Shown one piece after another: positions 1 through 10,573 of a stretch of 24,997 nt of DNA; the stretch's first letter is position 1; the number at the start of each line of letters is the position of its first letter. The translations under genes were made by a program, and so were the position numbers. The notes under the pieces are model-generated. The model was not told where the DNA came from. It made no database searches and was given only the letters and a program-made list of their open reading frames with translations. The stretch is from Dipylidium caninum (taxonomy: Eukaryota; Platyhelminthes; Cestoda; Cyclophyllidea; Dipylidiidae): the NCBI GenBank assembly GCA_017562135.1, contig QEYB01000344.1, positions 1 through 24,997 on the forward strand, read 5' to 3'.

Positions 1-700
1 GAGAGAAGGCTTCGCGGCAACGGCCGGCCATCGTCCTCTTCACCGACTCGTACTGCGACCGCCTCCACCTTGCCCTTCTATCCTTCCTCCTTCCTTCCTG
101 CTTAGGGGACATGGCTGACAACGTCTCTCTTTTTCCCTCCCCGTCACTAAATTCTAATAAATGTGTAGCCACAGCATTCGACATGACACTCGACATGTGG
201 TGGTTCTGTGGCAGGACGTACCTACTGGCTTGTCCATGCGATTCACATAAAGGACAACGGGTGGCGTGGGGCGTGGGGCGTGGGAGCGTGAAAAGCATGG
301 GGCATGGGCATTGGGCGCCGGGGTGGGGGGTGGGGGTGCGGTGCGGGTGGTTTTGTTTGTTGGGATGGTTGTTTTTGTTTGTTTTGGGTTGGGGAGAGGT
401 GGCCACGCAAGGAATGGCTGGAGGGCGGTTCTGTCTTTAAGGGCGGAGGAAGCAGTCACCAAGGGCAGCGTGAGACCATGCGACTTTCACTCACACGCGC
501 ACGTATGAGGCCCATATTCCGCAGCAGCGGGATGTAGAGGGTATGATAAGCTATTCCCTTTCCAACCGAAGGGGCAGGAGAGGGCTTTGCTGGTAATCTG
601 GGGCGACTCACTAAGGGTCTCAGGCAGGCCAAGAGGCGAAACAGGGGGGGGCTGCGACCACCAGCCTTTTCCCCGCGGCAACAAACCTTCGAGGCGGGGA
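1..700. other. Unassigned GC-rich stretch with G-rich tract
   Basis: I see no gene here. Positions about 254-420 are strongly G-rich on the plus strand, with runs of four to six G separated by short loops, and several overlapping short open frames exist only because of this bias. The stretch from about 540 to 700 has a run of seven G around 645. It lies just beyond the 3' end of the leftmost HSP70 relic and may hold its 3' flank, but no conserved block could be matched. Confidence 0.4.
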
Positions 701-2960
701 GAGACTTCAAATAATCAGTTGTGTAAGAGAATTAAAATATTCCTCCACTCTCGCACTACCCGAAGGCATCAATGCACTGCTTCGATTTCAGAATTTATTT
801 TTGTCTATGACTGTTTAACAGAGTTGTCGGCGTCTACTACCTTTTAGCCCGGCGGGCGGCCCAGCTGAACGAATGTTGCTTGGCCACCCCTCTGATCAGA
901 TGTTCGAGTGTGAATGCTCCCGCACGGCCCCCTTTCTCCTCTCCTCTTAATACCCGAGTGTGGAATGTGGCCATAGTGCTAAGCGGCAAACGTGACAAGG
1001 CGTGAAAAGCCCGTCGAGAACCAAATCCCGACGCTGTCATTATACGCCGCATGTCAAACGGTTGGGTTTAAAAGCCACTCCTCAGTGCAAACTGAAAATC
1101 TGTGGTGCGCAGCCACTGCGAGGTCGGCGGATCGTCTACTCAACCCTGTAAAGTGAAATAGAAAAGTAAAGTGGCCTGAGTCCGTAAAAGATGAGCTCAA
1201 ATTAGATGGCTCTTCAGTAATTCAACTCGCACTGGTTATTCAACGACTTCGTCTCCTGTCACGGCTGCACTCCGCGTGTCTTCAGGATCCTAATAACCTC
1301 CGTGCTGCGGCACGAGGGAAGAGTTCCAACAGGATGGTGTGGAGAGTGTGTAACGACAGTGAACATCATTTTTAAGCACCTATATTAGGTGTGCACGCAT
1401 GCCAATCAACTGGAGAGTCATTCTTAAAATGCCACCTTAAAAGGTGTAAACTGCAAACGTTGTATAGAGCGAATAATAGACACGGAGTTTAACTGTTTCT
1501 CATCATCGGGAGTGTAACCATTCTTCGGGCGACTTGTGAGAGCTGCTCGCAGCGCACAATTGAAGCACGAGGCAAACGATTCCGTAGGCTGAGCGGAGAG
1601 TGAGTGTTGTCAGGCACGGAGTCATTCAATTCAACCACTACTTACCCAACTAATTACCCTCTGCTCCCCTTTCTCTGACTTGTGAATGGGATCAGTTGGA
1701 GGGCCAGAACGCATTAGAATCAAGCCTTTTCAACTTGCATGGCATTTGCTACAGCATAGTCAAATTTTATTTTTTTCTCGCGGAAACGTGGGTTAGCACG
1801 GCTGGTGACGAAGGGGAACATCGGTGTGAAATTGCGTCCTCACCGGGGTGGCAGTCGTGAAGGTAAACATTGCGCGCTTATTTGAGGCGGGGCAATGGTG
1901 CGAAAACAGCTGTAAGGTTGTTCACAAATACTTTTTTTTGTGTCGGGGACATCAAATGAGTAAACCGTGTGCGAGGCTCTTCCCTCGCTCTGCGGCACCT
2001 GGGGGTTGAAATGCCGTGGCGGAGGTTGGTAGGTGGCGTCCAAAAGGATTGGACGAGTAAGCCTGATGTAGCACTGAGAGAGCTCTGCCTCGATAGGAAG
2101 TTGAGGAGCCTTTACCTGCATGCCACCGAAGTCGACAGTTGGGTGGTTCAGGGGAGAGGAGTTGTGATGAAAGGGGGCGTTTCCGTGAAGCTTGGAGTGT
2201 GGTTAGTTTGATAACCAATTGCATGAAAATAGGGCATTGAAGTGGGCGTGTTGGGAGAGAACATGGGCGCAACTGGACGAGGAATGTTTTGCGGCAGTGA
2301 GGGTGAAGGTGAAGGTGAAGAGGTTGCAGGAGGAGGTTATGTTCTGCACACTGTGCCCCGGGGGAAGAAGGTGTTTTCCGTGGTGAACCTGAATGTGTCT
2401 GTGAGTGGTTACAGGATCCCGCATGTATCGGCGCTCAAACCTCACATGCTGCTGCTTCTGTAGGCATATTTGGGATGCATGCTGGGCTTGGGCGGCTTCA
2501 GTTGTTGTTGGTGCTTTTAATGTGTGCATGCTTTCCTGCATTATTTTGACTAACAGTTGTTCATTGAATTGGCGTTCACAGTCGTCGGCTTACTTCTCCT
2601 TGTTATCAACACCAAGGAAAAGATGAGATAGAAACATGATAAATTTTTCCAAATTCGTAAGAAGCATACCTTTGACACTTTACAAATACTTACTCCGAGC
2701 GCATGTTACAATGTGCCTGCTCGGTCGCAGCCGCACATACGTTCGTTTCATAGCCTCAAACTCATAGGCTTGACGGGCTACAGGCGACATCTACTGGAGA
2801 CGGGGAAAATCTGGCGGATCATTTGGGTCGTGGAAAGTCTCGACTTGAACTCACTATCAACCGGTTATCAGGCGACCCAACATGCGTCCTTCCTCATCGA
2901 GGCAGCTCTTTTATTCAGTGCTGACGACGGAGGACACACCATTTGTTTTATAATAAAGCT
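700..2960 (-). pseudogene. HSP70 pseudogene, copy 1 (highly degenerate)
   Basis: This is a relic of a cytosolic HSP70 chaperone gene (N-terminal ATPase, C-terminal substrate-binding domain). On the minus strand, landmarks occur in HSP70 order at nearly the expected spacing. A KR..R match to the KRLIGRK segment lies at 2731-2751. A TF...LT match to GGGTFDVSVLT lies at about 2300-2320. A Y..LTR match to YTSITRARF lies at 2053-2073. The lid helix LSKEEIERMV, read as LSRRSADLAV, lies at 1120-1145. The region 1140-1300 is clearly similar to the same part of copies 2 and 4 and of the 9025 region. About 290 bp (1290-1590) appears to be extra relative to copy 2. No long frame survives. An AATAAA on the minus strand at 799-794 could be the old polyadenylation signal. 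The ends are approximate. Confidence 0.5.
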
Positions 2961-3669
2961 CCAAGCGTTTTCCCCTTTGCCACGATAGCCACTCGCACGA
3001 ATTATCAAATCGAACGCGGAAGATTGTGCGATTCCACTTGTCAGATGCTCTTCGGTTCCTTCACTTGTCACTAGGGTGTGATGACTTAGCAGAAAATTCG
3101 TTGGTTAGTCGGGGACAATTAATATGGGAGGTTAAGATGTCAGTTGTCGGAGGTATGACATCGCGCATCCGCACGAGCCAAGGCGAGGGAGGCTGTGTGC
3201 AGGTGCTTTTTCCTGTATTCCGCCTGTGCATGGAGATTGCACGAAAATAACAACCCCACTTACTTGTGGGCAGTTGTCGCGTCTTTCGGGCAGCGCAATT
3301 TTCTGTGCACTTACCAACAAATCATTAATTTTTTAGGGTCATAATGGAGGTAGTGCTTCAAAGATGTTCTGCTGGTGACCTTAAGCTACTCACCTGCGCC
3401 ACCAAATGTCTCTGACTTTTCGAAGCAAACGCGCGTTGTTAGGCAACGCGTCCCAGTAGGTGAAGGTTTTGTTATCAACAGCCTGCTTCTCACCTTGTGG
3501 TTTGCTAGGAGGAAGTGAAGCAGAACCACCCAGTTGGTGCAGAGTTATTGTCGAGTTAGTGTGTCGGTGGCTTCGCCAGTGGCGTATCCTCGCTGGCTGA
3601 CTGAATGAATTGAAGGTGGATTTGAGGGCTCCGTTAACTTAACATTCCCTTCGGAGCAGTACTACTAGT

Positions 3670-3737
3670 CATTGTCTTTGTCTTTGTCTTCGTCTTCGTC
3701 TTCGTCTCCATCTCCATCTCCATCCTTCTCCGTCTCC
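3670..3737. repeat. GTCTTC/CATCTC imperfect hexanucleotide tract
   Basis: A pyrimidine-rich tandem repeat on the plus strand changes from GTCTTT through GTCTTC to CATCTC and then CCGTCT units. On the minus strand it reads as alternating Asp-Glu, Asp-Gly and Asp-Lys codons, which explains a 71-codon open frame there. The frame has no other protein-like content, so I treat this as a microsatellite. Confidence 0.75.
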
Positions 3738-4096
3738 GTCATCTCATGGGAACGCCTCGTTTGAACATTTAAATCGTCCAGGTGACACATAATCATTGAG
3801 GTCATCACATGGTGGCTTGCAGAGGCGAGGTTAACGACGGTTCCAATCTTCGTGGAAAGGGCAGAAAAGGAAAAGGACAAACTTGCCCGCCTCTCCTTTA
3901 TCCGACCAATCTTTTCTGCTTTTGCCCTGCCTTGTGTGAACTACGAGAGCCAATTCAATTGCTACTCTCCCTACTCCTCCTTCCTATTACCCCATTTATG
4001 AGAGCAAATGCAATGCCAAAGGGGCACGTCACAATGTTAAGCAGTCGAAGGTCATTTCAACCGAATCCGTTGACGGTGACAAGTTAGGTTGGAGGT

Positions 4097-4130
4097 CGGG
4101 GGGGGGGCGTGGGGCGGGGGGGAGGGAAGG
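4097..4130 (+). repeat. Poly-G tract, quadruplex-prone
   Basis: The plus strand has a run of nine G followed by runs of four and seven G with short interruptions of one to three bases. Four or more G runs so close together can fold into a G-quadruplex. No gene feature adjoins it. Confidence 0.6.
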
Positions 4131-4399
4131 CCGACTGAAAGTAGAGCAGAAAGACGAGGGAAAATTGACTCCTATATTTACGTAATTATTTTGAAGGCCA
4201 CAGAGAATGATGTGAATTAAATTGGGAGAATAGTTTGAGGATGTTGCTTCACCCTTCTCGGAGCTTCACTTTGTTGAGTGGCAGCCACTTTGTTGGGCGA
4301 TATATCGAAGCCAGCATTTTGCTAGCAGCCACTGTTAGACTGGGACGCCACTGATGCCTGGGTGCTACTTGATGAGAAGGCGGAGCTGGTGGTGGGGAA

Positions 4400-6684
4400 C
4401 AAGTTGCTCAACTAACACACGAAGACTCCTCCACCAGTCTTGTGATGAAGCCACTCCTGGGGCGCACACATCGAAAATTCGGGACTCATCGATGCATTAA
4501 TTAGTTGTTGATTTAATGATTCCGCAAAACCTGCTTTTTGTAAATACTAAAATCACTCCACTTCCTTTATTCAACCGGCGACGATGTGGCGCTGTCTGTG
4601 TATTACTTCCGCGACAAAAGGGGACAGTAGACTGCAAAGTTGGGAATCGAGAGGCTCCCCAGAAAAGATGGGCGAGGGCAGCCGTTTAGGCACACGAAGT
4701 CATTGAGGACAGGTTGAAATTAATGTGCAACACGGGACACGGAATGAATGAATGAGAACACGATTGTTGGGAGGCTGGGAGGTGGTCGAGGAGAGTTGGC
4801 GTTGGTGAAGCATGAGTTAGTTGCCTCTTTGCGTTGTAGCTGGCAATTTGTGGTGGATCGGCTACTCAGCCCTGTAAGTGAAATGACCAAGTGGCCGGAC
4901 TCAATAACGATGAAGCGGTATGCAGAAGGTGGTGCAGTAATTCGCTTCCATCAAAGCTTTAGTGACCTTGTGTGTTTCACGGCAGCCCTCCGCGTGCCAT
5001 CGAGGAGCCTCCAAGCCCCGGGGAGAGCCGTTCAGCCGGTTTGGTCGGAGAGTGAGTGAAGCAATTGAATTTCCATTTAATGCAGACCCACGAAATAAAT
5101 GGAGTAGTTTACTTAAATGGGAGCCTTGAAGGCGTGTACAAGGTAACGTTGGTTGAGAGAAAAGGCACGAATGGCACAGGAGGAAAAGGTATTTCAGCCA
5201 AGTAACGGAATGCAACCTACACGAAGGCAATGAGCGTACAACCATCAAGAGTGCTAATCCCAACGGCTTCGCACTCTCCATTGTCTAAACCATCTAAACA
5301 GATCAACTGTGGGTGTCTGAGCGGCAGTTTCTAGTCATTAAGCAACGCCTCAGAGATGCATGCAGAAGGCCATCAGAGGCCACAAATTTGTTGTGATTTA
5401 TGTGGACTACAGGAAGACTATGAAAATAGCTGAAGTAAGGAGGGAGGTGGGAGAGTGAGTAAAAGGAGAGCCTCACAAATGAGCAAAAGTGAATCAGGGG
5501 TCGCTGTTGGTGAAGGCGCGTCGAATGTGCGGTGAACACGTCTCCACTGCGGTAACATTGGGGGTTGAGGCCAATCTGGATGTAAAGCAAGAAAGTGGGG
5601 CACACTGAGAGGGCCGCCATTGCTGTTGGCCAACAAGATCACCCGTCTTGTTGGCCAGAAAGGATGGTGTAATAATAGAAGACGTAGAAACACGTCAAGC
5701 ACACGAGTTCGATGTAGATGGTAATTTACGTTCCGGCAAGTGTATATTTGTGAATTTGTATTGCAAAGGGCGAAATGGCAAGTGACCCCTCCTAGCGAAG
5801 CTGCAAGAGCCACACAGCGCCGAAGGCGTCCTCTCACGCCACTTTCACCTCCCAGCATTCATGGAGGGAGTAGAAGGCGGTCGAGGAAACGTGCGTCAAA
5901 CGACTCCTATGCCCCAGCGTTAGTCGACTTGACTGTCACTTCCTCCTCGAGGAGAAACCACAAAAATGAAAAACGTCCCGCCTTATTATTCGAGAGTTTC
6001 CAAAAGCAATCATCATGAATGTCGTGCACCGAAACCTCTTCCAGCGTTGGAACAAAAGCTGAAAACAATTAAGCAATGCGATCCTCCCCCCACCCCCCAC
6101 CCGCCAACCCCAATTTCCACAGCTTTGCCACGCCAAACTTGTCGCCACGGCCATCTACGCCATCGCACAAGACAAATCGCGTCGGCGAGGTAGGAAGAAG
6201 AGCATAAGTCGTAATGGATTTATTAGAATAAGGGGGAACAACGTCGGACGACAGTAAAGCGACGCGTAATGTGGGCAGGAGGCGGCAGTAGAAGAATTAC
6301 GCCCACTAGTGAAAGCCAAACCAAAGAGTCGTCATGTTGACTGGAAAGACGAATAAAAAAAAAACGAGGCATTTGAAACACGTCACGCAGACGATTTAGC
6401 TGCAAGTGTTGACAACTCACGTGGCACTTGGGTGAAACACCTCTACAGTTCTGCGAAAGGCCATCCGTAAAGCCAAAATATATGAGAAACGAAAGTTTCA
6501 CCATGTTCATGTACACCAATCGGGAGAAGATGACGCGCGAGCGCCTCCGATCCGGACGCGCCAGTGGGATGCACATGATGATGATGGCCAAGAGGCGACT
6601 CAATAGCTCGGCCGCACTGCCTTCAGGACTTAGCATGACGAACTGCGACACCCCAGATTGGAGTGCACTCGTCGTGGGCCTCAC
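4400..6684 (-). pseudogene. HSP70 pseudogene, copy 2, with its own promoter
   Basis: A near full-length but frame-broken HSP70 relic. On the minus strand the order is: TT.....GV..F near the start (6660-6630; compare GTTYSCVGVF), CRNV at 5727-5738 (GLNV), RRVILLANSNGGPLSV at 5601-5648 (RNVLIFDLGGGTFDVSV, phosphate-binding loop 2), TATPDSL..ICEA around 5475-5510 (STQASIEIDSLFEG), AKPLGLAL at 5246-5272 (APLSLGIE), and the LSKEEIERM segment at about 4845-4870. The first half still holds a 146-codon open frame (5858-5418). The DNA aligns throughout, including non-coding flank, with copy 4 in the opposite orientation, so the pair is an inverted duplication. The C-terminal end is not placed; the 4400 boundary comes from expected length only. 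Confidence 0.6.
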
Positions 6685-6935
6685 CTTTTACACACTCCGA
6701 CATCCAATAACCATGGAGTCGGAGCTGAGGCCGCTTCCCGTTCCCCATTGGTCGGCCAGTCGACTTCAATCGATGCTCGAGCATCGATTCGACGGACGCC
6801 GAGGGGGTGCCGCCAATTGGAAAGTGTCCTCGAAGCACCAAATCAGACAGCAGCACAGAAACGACATGAGTCATTACGTCCATCTTTTGAAGATGTCGAA
6901 AATGGTGCACTTTCCCAAATTACTGCTGCCACCAC
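6685..6935 (-). promoter_or_regulatory. Decayed HSP70-type promoter of copy 2
   Basis: Reading leftwards on the minus strand: a conserved distal block (GGGAAAGTGCACC, then AAAGATGGACG), CCAATTGG near 6815, a perfect palindrome, CCAAT near 6750, ATTGG near 6705, and a degenerate TATA box TGTAAAAG near 6685-6695. Every element has a counterpart in the same order and orientation upstream of copy 4 (10340-10571). CCAAT plus TATA architecture is typical of HSP70 promoters. The TATA box here is weaker than in copy 4, and the heat-shock-element-like dyad seen in copy 4 is degraded to TTCGAGGA. Confidence 0.6.
6768..6789. repeat. 22-bp perfect palindrome in promoter
   Basis: The halves are AATCGATGCTC and GAGCATCGATT with no spacer. 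It lies between two CCAAT boxes of the copy 2 promoter. The homologous position in copy 4 (10471-10490) keeps both ATCGATGC/GCATCGAT arms around TCGT. Conservation of the arms in two otherwise diverged promoters suggests a dyad binding site. Confidence 0.8.
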
Positions 6936-7309
6936 CGTGAAAATGGGGCGCCTTGAATGACTCCTGTGGGGAAAAACACGTCGACTGACCGGCGGAAATT
7001 CTTCTGCACTCGTTAATTTCCTTGTCCTTTTGGGACATTAGTGGTCTCGCAGATAAACGCTCAATGTCACCTTATCTTTGGCATGCTTTGCATCATTCTA
7101 CACTCACGTGGGATATTCAAATTCCTGGATTTCACTTGCCCGACACAGTGTGCCAATCAAAGTGGAAGCGGACGCGAATTCGCCTGGTTTGCGCTGGTGA
7201 GGTAACTTGTTAACACTTGACACGTGAGATCAAAAGGCAGTCTGCCTTGTTCGGAGACATGCTGAATGCCATCACCGGAGTGGTGAAGATGGCAGGTTGT
7301 CGAGAAAGA
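6936..7309. other. Spacer between divergent HSP70 relics 2 and 3
   Basis: This separates the left-facing copy 2 from the right-facing copy 3. It would be expected to hold the copy 3 promoter. A CCAAT lies near 7153, but I find no TATA box or palindrome matching those of copies 2 and 4, so that promoter is lost or too diverged to see. Confidence 0.35.
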
Positions 7310-9515
7310 GTTTGATTGGCCTTGTCGGGGACCTCAAACACCACGGTCGCCCTCGCTCTCGGTGCTTATTTGTCAGTCCATCCCACATTACCACACACGA
7401 CCGTCAACTTAGTCACCGCCTTAATCGGGGCTGTGAGTGTGTCCGCATCACGCACTCCGACAGACCGTCAAGAGCTTGTCGGCTGCTCGGCCGACGTCAA
7501 AGCGTCTGCCAGTTAGAATTGCCGTGGAGCGCAGATGCTCGTCAAGCCGCATTTGATTGGGATAAACTTCAGCTGAACTCAAGTCTCACACAGAGGCGTA
7601 GGCCTCGTAGTCTGTGGGGTCAATGTCCGAGGGGGCTGAGGCAGACCTCAAGACAACTTAAGCATGTTTGGCACAGCTAGTCAAGATGATTTCGAGGATA
7701 CTGCGTTCGGACATTTGTCAGTCGATGGAGGCCCTAGGTTGACAGGTCAGAATAGAAGTTAAAGGCACTTCCTCATTGGTATCCTTTACTCGGGTCACAG
7801 AGTACGCATTGCCATGCGGATGTTGGCCGCTGAGGCAAGAAAGTTAAGGTGCTTCGGGTTACGGTGATCCGTCGGGTCGGTGTCGGGTGTCGCAGTCTCT
7901 TCTCTGACTTTACGCAGAATTATGGTTGAATGCGAACCTCGCTTAATGTGGAATGAAAAAGATTCATGAAGATGTAATGTGACTAGTATAAAATGCTCCC
8001 TCCTTGCAGGTGGAAAAAATGCACGTGTGGAACGATTTTGACTGAAAACACTCTTTCTGCCCAAAAATTCATCTCGTATTTGTGGCCATCTCGACGAAGA
8101 GATGGGCATCAGGAGGAGGAGGAGAGGAGGACCAGTGTCGAGCGGTTCACCGTTTTGCTTGTCACAAAATCCAACTTCCGCCAGAAAAGCCCAAGCTTCG
8201 GGGTTGGTATCCGTCAGGAATCCTACTCCGTGTGGATCCAGCGTGTTCGGTCTTTCTCCGCGATCGGGCCGACGACGAGGGTTGAGAGGATCTCCACTCT
8301 GCCAGACCACTCTCCCTCGGGATGGGGTAGGTTGGGGGCAGAAGTGGTTGAATCTTATCTCGGCGAAACTTTCGAGATGCCTCCAACTGAAAATGGACGT
8401 GGCCACATCTGTTCCTCCATCCGCCCAGTGCTCAGCGCTCCCAGTCGCCATGGCGCACCCAACTTTGTCAGTCAAGAAAATCACCTCTCTGCGCTTCGGC
8501 GCTCCAGCGATTGGCCTATAAGGCACTGTTTTCTGCCCCATCAACCATCATCCGACCCTCCTCTCGCGTCGCTCGCGGCGTCAAGCCTTCCTCAGTCAGT
8601 GTGGCCAACCCAATCTGACGAAAGGAGAATGGCCCAACCGAGGTTGTTTGAAGCACGCGGATGGCACAGGATGTAAGACGTTGATGGAATCTGGACCCTT
8701 CACCTAAATTGTGGTGAGCGACGTTGAGTAGCCGATCCACCGTCCCCGATGACCAACGGTGAAAGCACATGGCAGCCGATCGGCCAGGTTGGGCGCACAC
8801 TGAGTCAATTTGGCGTTCTGAGATTTGACAATCTGTAATGCTGTAATATGAGCACCGAGGAGCTCCACAACAGACACAGGAAGGGCAGCCGCGACAGCAG
8901 ACGCAGTCCCGACGGAGTCATTGCAGACCGATGGAAATGTAATAACTGAACAGCCATTTAATAAATCATATTTATTGTCGATGGACTGAGACCGCCGTGT
9001 GGATGCATTTTACTGAACAGGCTTGAGTAGACGATTTAGCGAACTCGAAGCCAGGGAGAAGGGCGTCTAACTCATCCGCTGCTGCCCTGCGGAATGTCAA
9101 ACAGCATCCCGATTTAACCCTCGTGAAGCTTGGCACTGGGACCGAAACCCCATTGGGGGAGCGGATAGCTGTGCCTGGGAGCATCGCGGCGCAGCCCCTG
9201 AATCCCGCTATCACACTTGCCTTCCGTCGGCCAGCTCGAAGGTGGTAGATGAGCAAACTCAGCTTAGTCACGATCTGGCAATAAGTGCATTCAAACCACA
9301 CCATGTTCATGATGCATTTCGAGGGGCAGAAAGGGGGGTGGTTACATTTCCTCGAGTGATGCAGGCTGAACAAGACGTGCAGTCGGGTGGCCCGAGGCAG
9401 GGATGGGGTGGAGGAGGAGGAGGAGGAGGAGAGGAGGAGGAGGAGGAGGAGCAGGAGGAGGAGGAGCAGGAGATGGGCCGTCACGCATCGGTGGCGATTT
9501 GGGGAGACATTTGAC
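7310..9515 (+). pseudogene. HSP70 pseudogene, copy 3
   Basis: A plus-strand HSP70 relic with collinear landmarks. IG...DL..HH at 7312-7346 matches IGIDLGTTYS. SKRLPVR at 7496-7516 matches AKRLIGR. A V.VG-rich match to the FDLGGGT segment lies at 7867-7900. GEEDQCRAVHRF at 8120-8160 matches GGEDFDNRLVNHF. TTRVERI at about 8270-8290 matches ITRARFEEL. SVPPSAQ near 8410-8430 matches SINPDEA. APAIG at 8505-8516 matches APLSLGIE. A lid segment LSRRFSELEA lies at 9022-9050. It ends in a GGA tract and a 32-bp block identical to copy 4. A 249-codon minus and a 227-codon plus open frame overlap the middle, but neither follows HSP70 for its whole length. An extra GAGTAGCCGATC motif at 8726 hints at a local duplication. 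The DNA beyond the stop also matches copy 4. Confidence 0.55.
9403..9472 (+). repeat. GGA microsatellite at HSP70 C-terminal tail
   Basis: About 70 bp of GGA units with a few GCA interruptions. It sits exactly where HSP70 copy 3 should encode the Gly-rich linker with GGMP repeats before the terminal EEVD, and GGA is a glycine codon in the sense direction. The tract therefore probably grew from that coding repeat. Copy 4 has the equivalent tract at 12471-12507. Confidence 0.7.
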
Positions 9516-10335
9516 AGGCAAACAAGGCAGAGACGCGGCAAATGGAATTGTTTTAACCTTAAATAACTTGTAATTAAGTCCACATATCGACACGATAGAG
9601 CGACAAACTCTGAACCGGAAATGGACGAACACGATCCTTGCTGCCGACCAGCCAATCACCTTCCTTCGCACCGACTGTTTGGTTGTCACTCCTGGCACGC
9701 CAAACATCGTGTGACGCGCCTTTGAGACTTCTCGAGTGCGCAAGTTCACGACGCGCGTACGTGACCTCGACTCAAGGTCAGTGACAGGGCAGTGAGTCAT
9801 TTGGCAGGTCGTGTGCTGACAAGGCGGTGTTTACGCGCTATGGGGACGGGGGAGGCGCCTCGTGAGCCCCACCACCCAACTCATTAATTTCCGCTTAATG
9901 CGAGTAACTTTCGACATCAGTGCACTTCACGAACACGCAAATTAAAACACTTAGCACTTGTCCTCAGCTCCCACAATATCGCGCCTCGTTTTCACCAACG
10001 GTGACGGCGTTGTGTCGACAAATGCCCGCACGGCCTGTGGGAATTCAAGCTTGTTAAAAAGTGCCCATATTGCAGTCTGGAGATTCTCCTCGAATGCCCT
10101 CATGCCGACAGTCCAGAGCGATAGTAAATTCGAGTCTCGAGAAGGTGATCACAACACCTTCTAATCATCGTCTCTACTTCATTGGCGCACCGATGTTAGA
10201 ACTTGTATTTGCCGGTTGGAGCGCTTTCCGCACTAACCACAAGAAAGCACTTTGGTAACGGCGGATAAACCTACAAATGATTTAATCATGTTCGTCAAAC
10301 GACACTTTGGCGATCCCGCGTTTTGGTTTACGCGA
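9516..10335. other. 3' flank of HSP70 copy 3 and spacer
   Basis: A block at 9604-9645 closely matches 12652-12694 downstream of copy 4. The duplicated unit therefore includes at least 130 bp of 3' flank. Short open frames of 60-70 codons exist but carry no recognisable motif. Otherwise nothing assignable. Confidence 0.45.
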
Positions 10336-10419
10336 CGGCGATGGCACTAATTTTTAGGGAAAGCGCACGATTTCCGACTTCGTCCAAAGATGGACGATGA
10401 CCAACGCCTCAACTCGGCG

Positions 10420-10571
10420 CTTTCCCATTGGTGATTCTTGAACAGTTTCCCAATTGGTGCCTCCGGTCCAATCGATGCTCGTGCATCGATCGACGTCGAC
10501 TGGGCGACCAATGGGAAGGGGATTGACCTCAACTCTGACCCGCTGCTATTGGCTCTCGTAGGCTATAAAGT
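10420..10571 (+). promoter_or_regulatory. HSP70-type promoter of copy 4
   Basis: Four CCAAT boxes are visible, two inverted (ATTGG at 10427 and 10548) and two direct (10450 and 10508), the one at 10450 being part of a CCAATTGG palindrome. A good TATA box, TATAAAG, lies at 10564-10570. A TTCTTGAA dyad at 10435-10442 fits the TTCnnGAA core of a heat shock element. A palindrome with ATCGATGC/GCATCGAT arms lies at 10471-10490. The arrangement matches the promoter of copy 2 and the known CCAAT/TATA/HSE layout of animal HSP70 genes. Activity today cannot be judged from the sequence. Confidence 0.65.
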
Positions 10572-10573
10572 TG

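Larger units (their letters stand above)
2961..4400. other. Intergenic stretch between HSP70 relics 1 and 2
   Basis: No convincing gene. Present are an inverted repeat CGCGTTG/CAACGCG at 3432-3450, a hexanucleotide tract at 3670-3737, a G-rich tract at 4097-4130, and a few splice-like GTAAGT/GTGAGT signals on the minus strand between 3240 and 3400. The latter could frame very small exons, but no protein family was recognised. The right end grades into the presumed 3' end of HSP70 copy 2, which could not be placed exactly. Confidence 0.35.

Noticed and set aside
837..1052. 71-codon minus-strand ORF followed by AATAAA
   Set aside because: It sits at the 3' end of HSP70 copy 1. The AATAAA is better explained as the old HSP70 polyadenylation signal, and the ORF has no recognised motif.
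3432..3450. CGCGTTG...CAACGCG inverted repeat, similar to an RFX X-box
   Set aside because: A 7-bp dyad alone is common by chance and there is no promoter or gene nearby that would give it a role.
3665..3880. Acidic 71-codon ORF on the minus strand
   Set aside because: Its acidic end is the translated hexanucleotide repeat and the rest has no recognisable feature.
4748..5059. 103-codon plus-strand frame sharing motifs with 1130-1300
   Set aside because: The shared motifs are the antisense of the HSP70 lid region in copies 1 and 2, so the similarity reflects paralogous DNA rather than a conserved plus-strand protein.
8505..8530. CCAAT-like ATTGG followed by CTATAAG, looking like a promoter
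   Set aside because: It falls inside HSP70 copy 3 where GCTCCAGCGATTGG corresponds to the coding segment APLSLG, so the promoter look is coincidental.
7795..8676. Overlapping 249-codon (minus) and 227-codon (plus) open frames
   Set aside because: Both lie over HSP70 copy 3. The HSP70 landmarks on the plus strand jump between frames, and neither long frame follows them throughout, so both are chance openings in GC-rich DNA.
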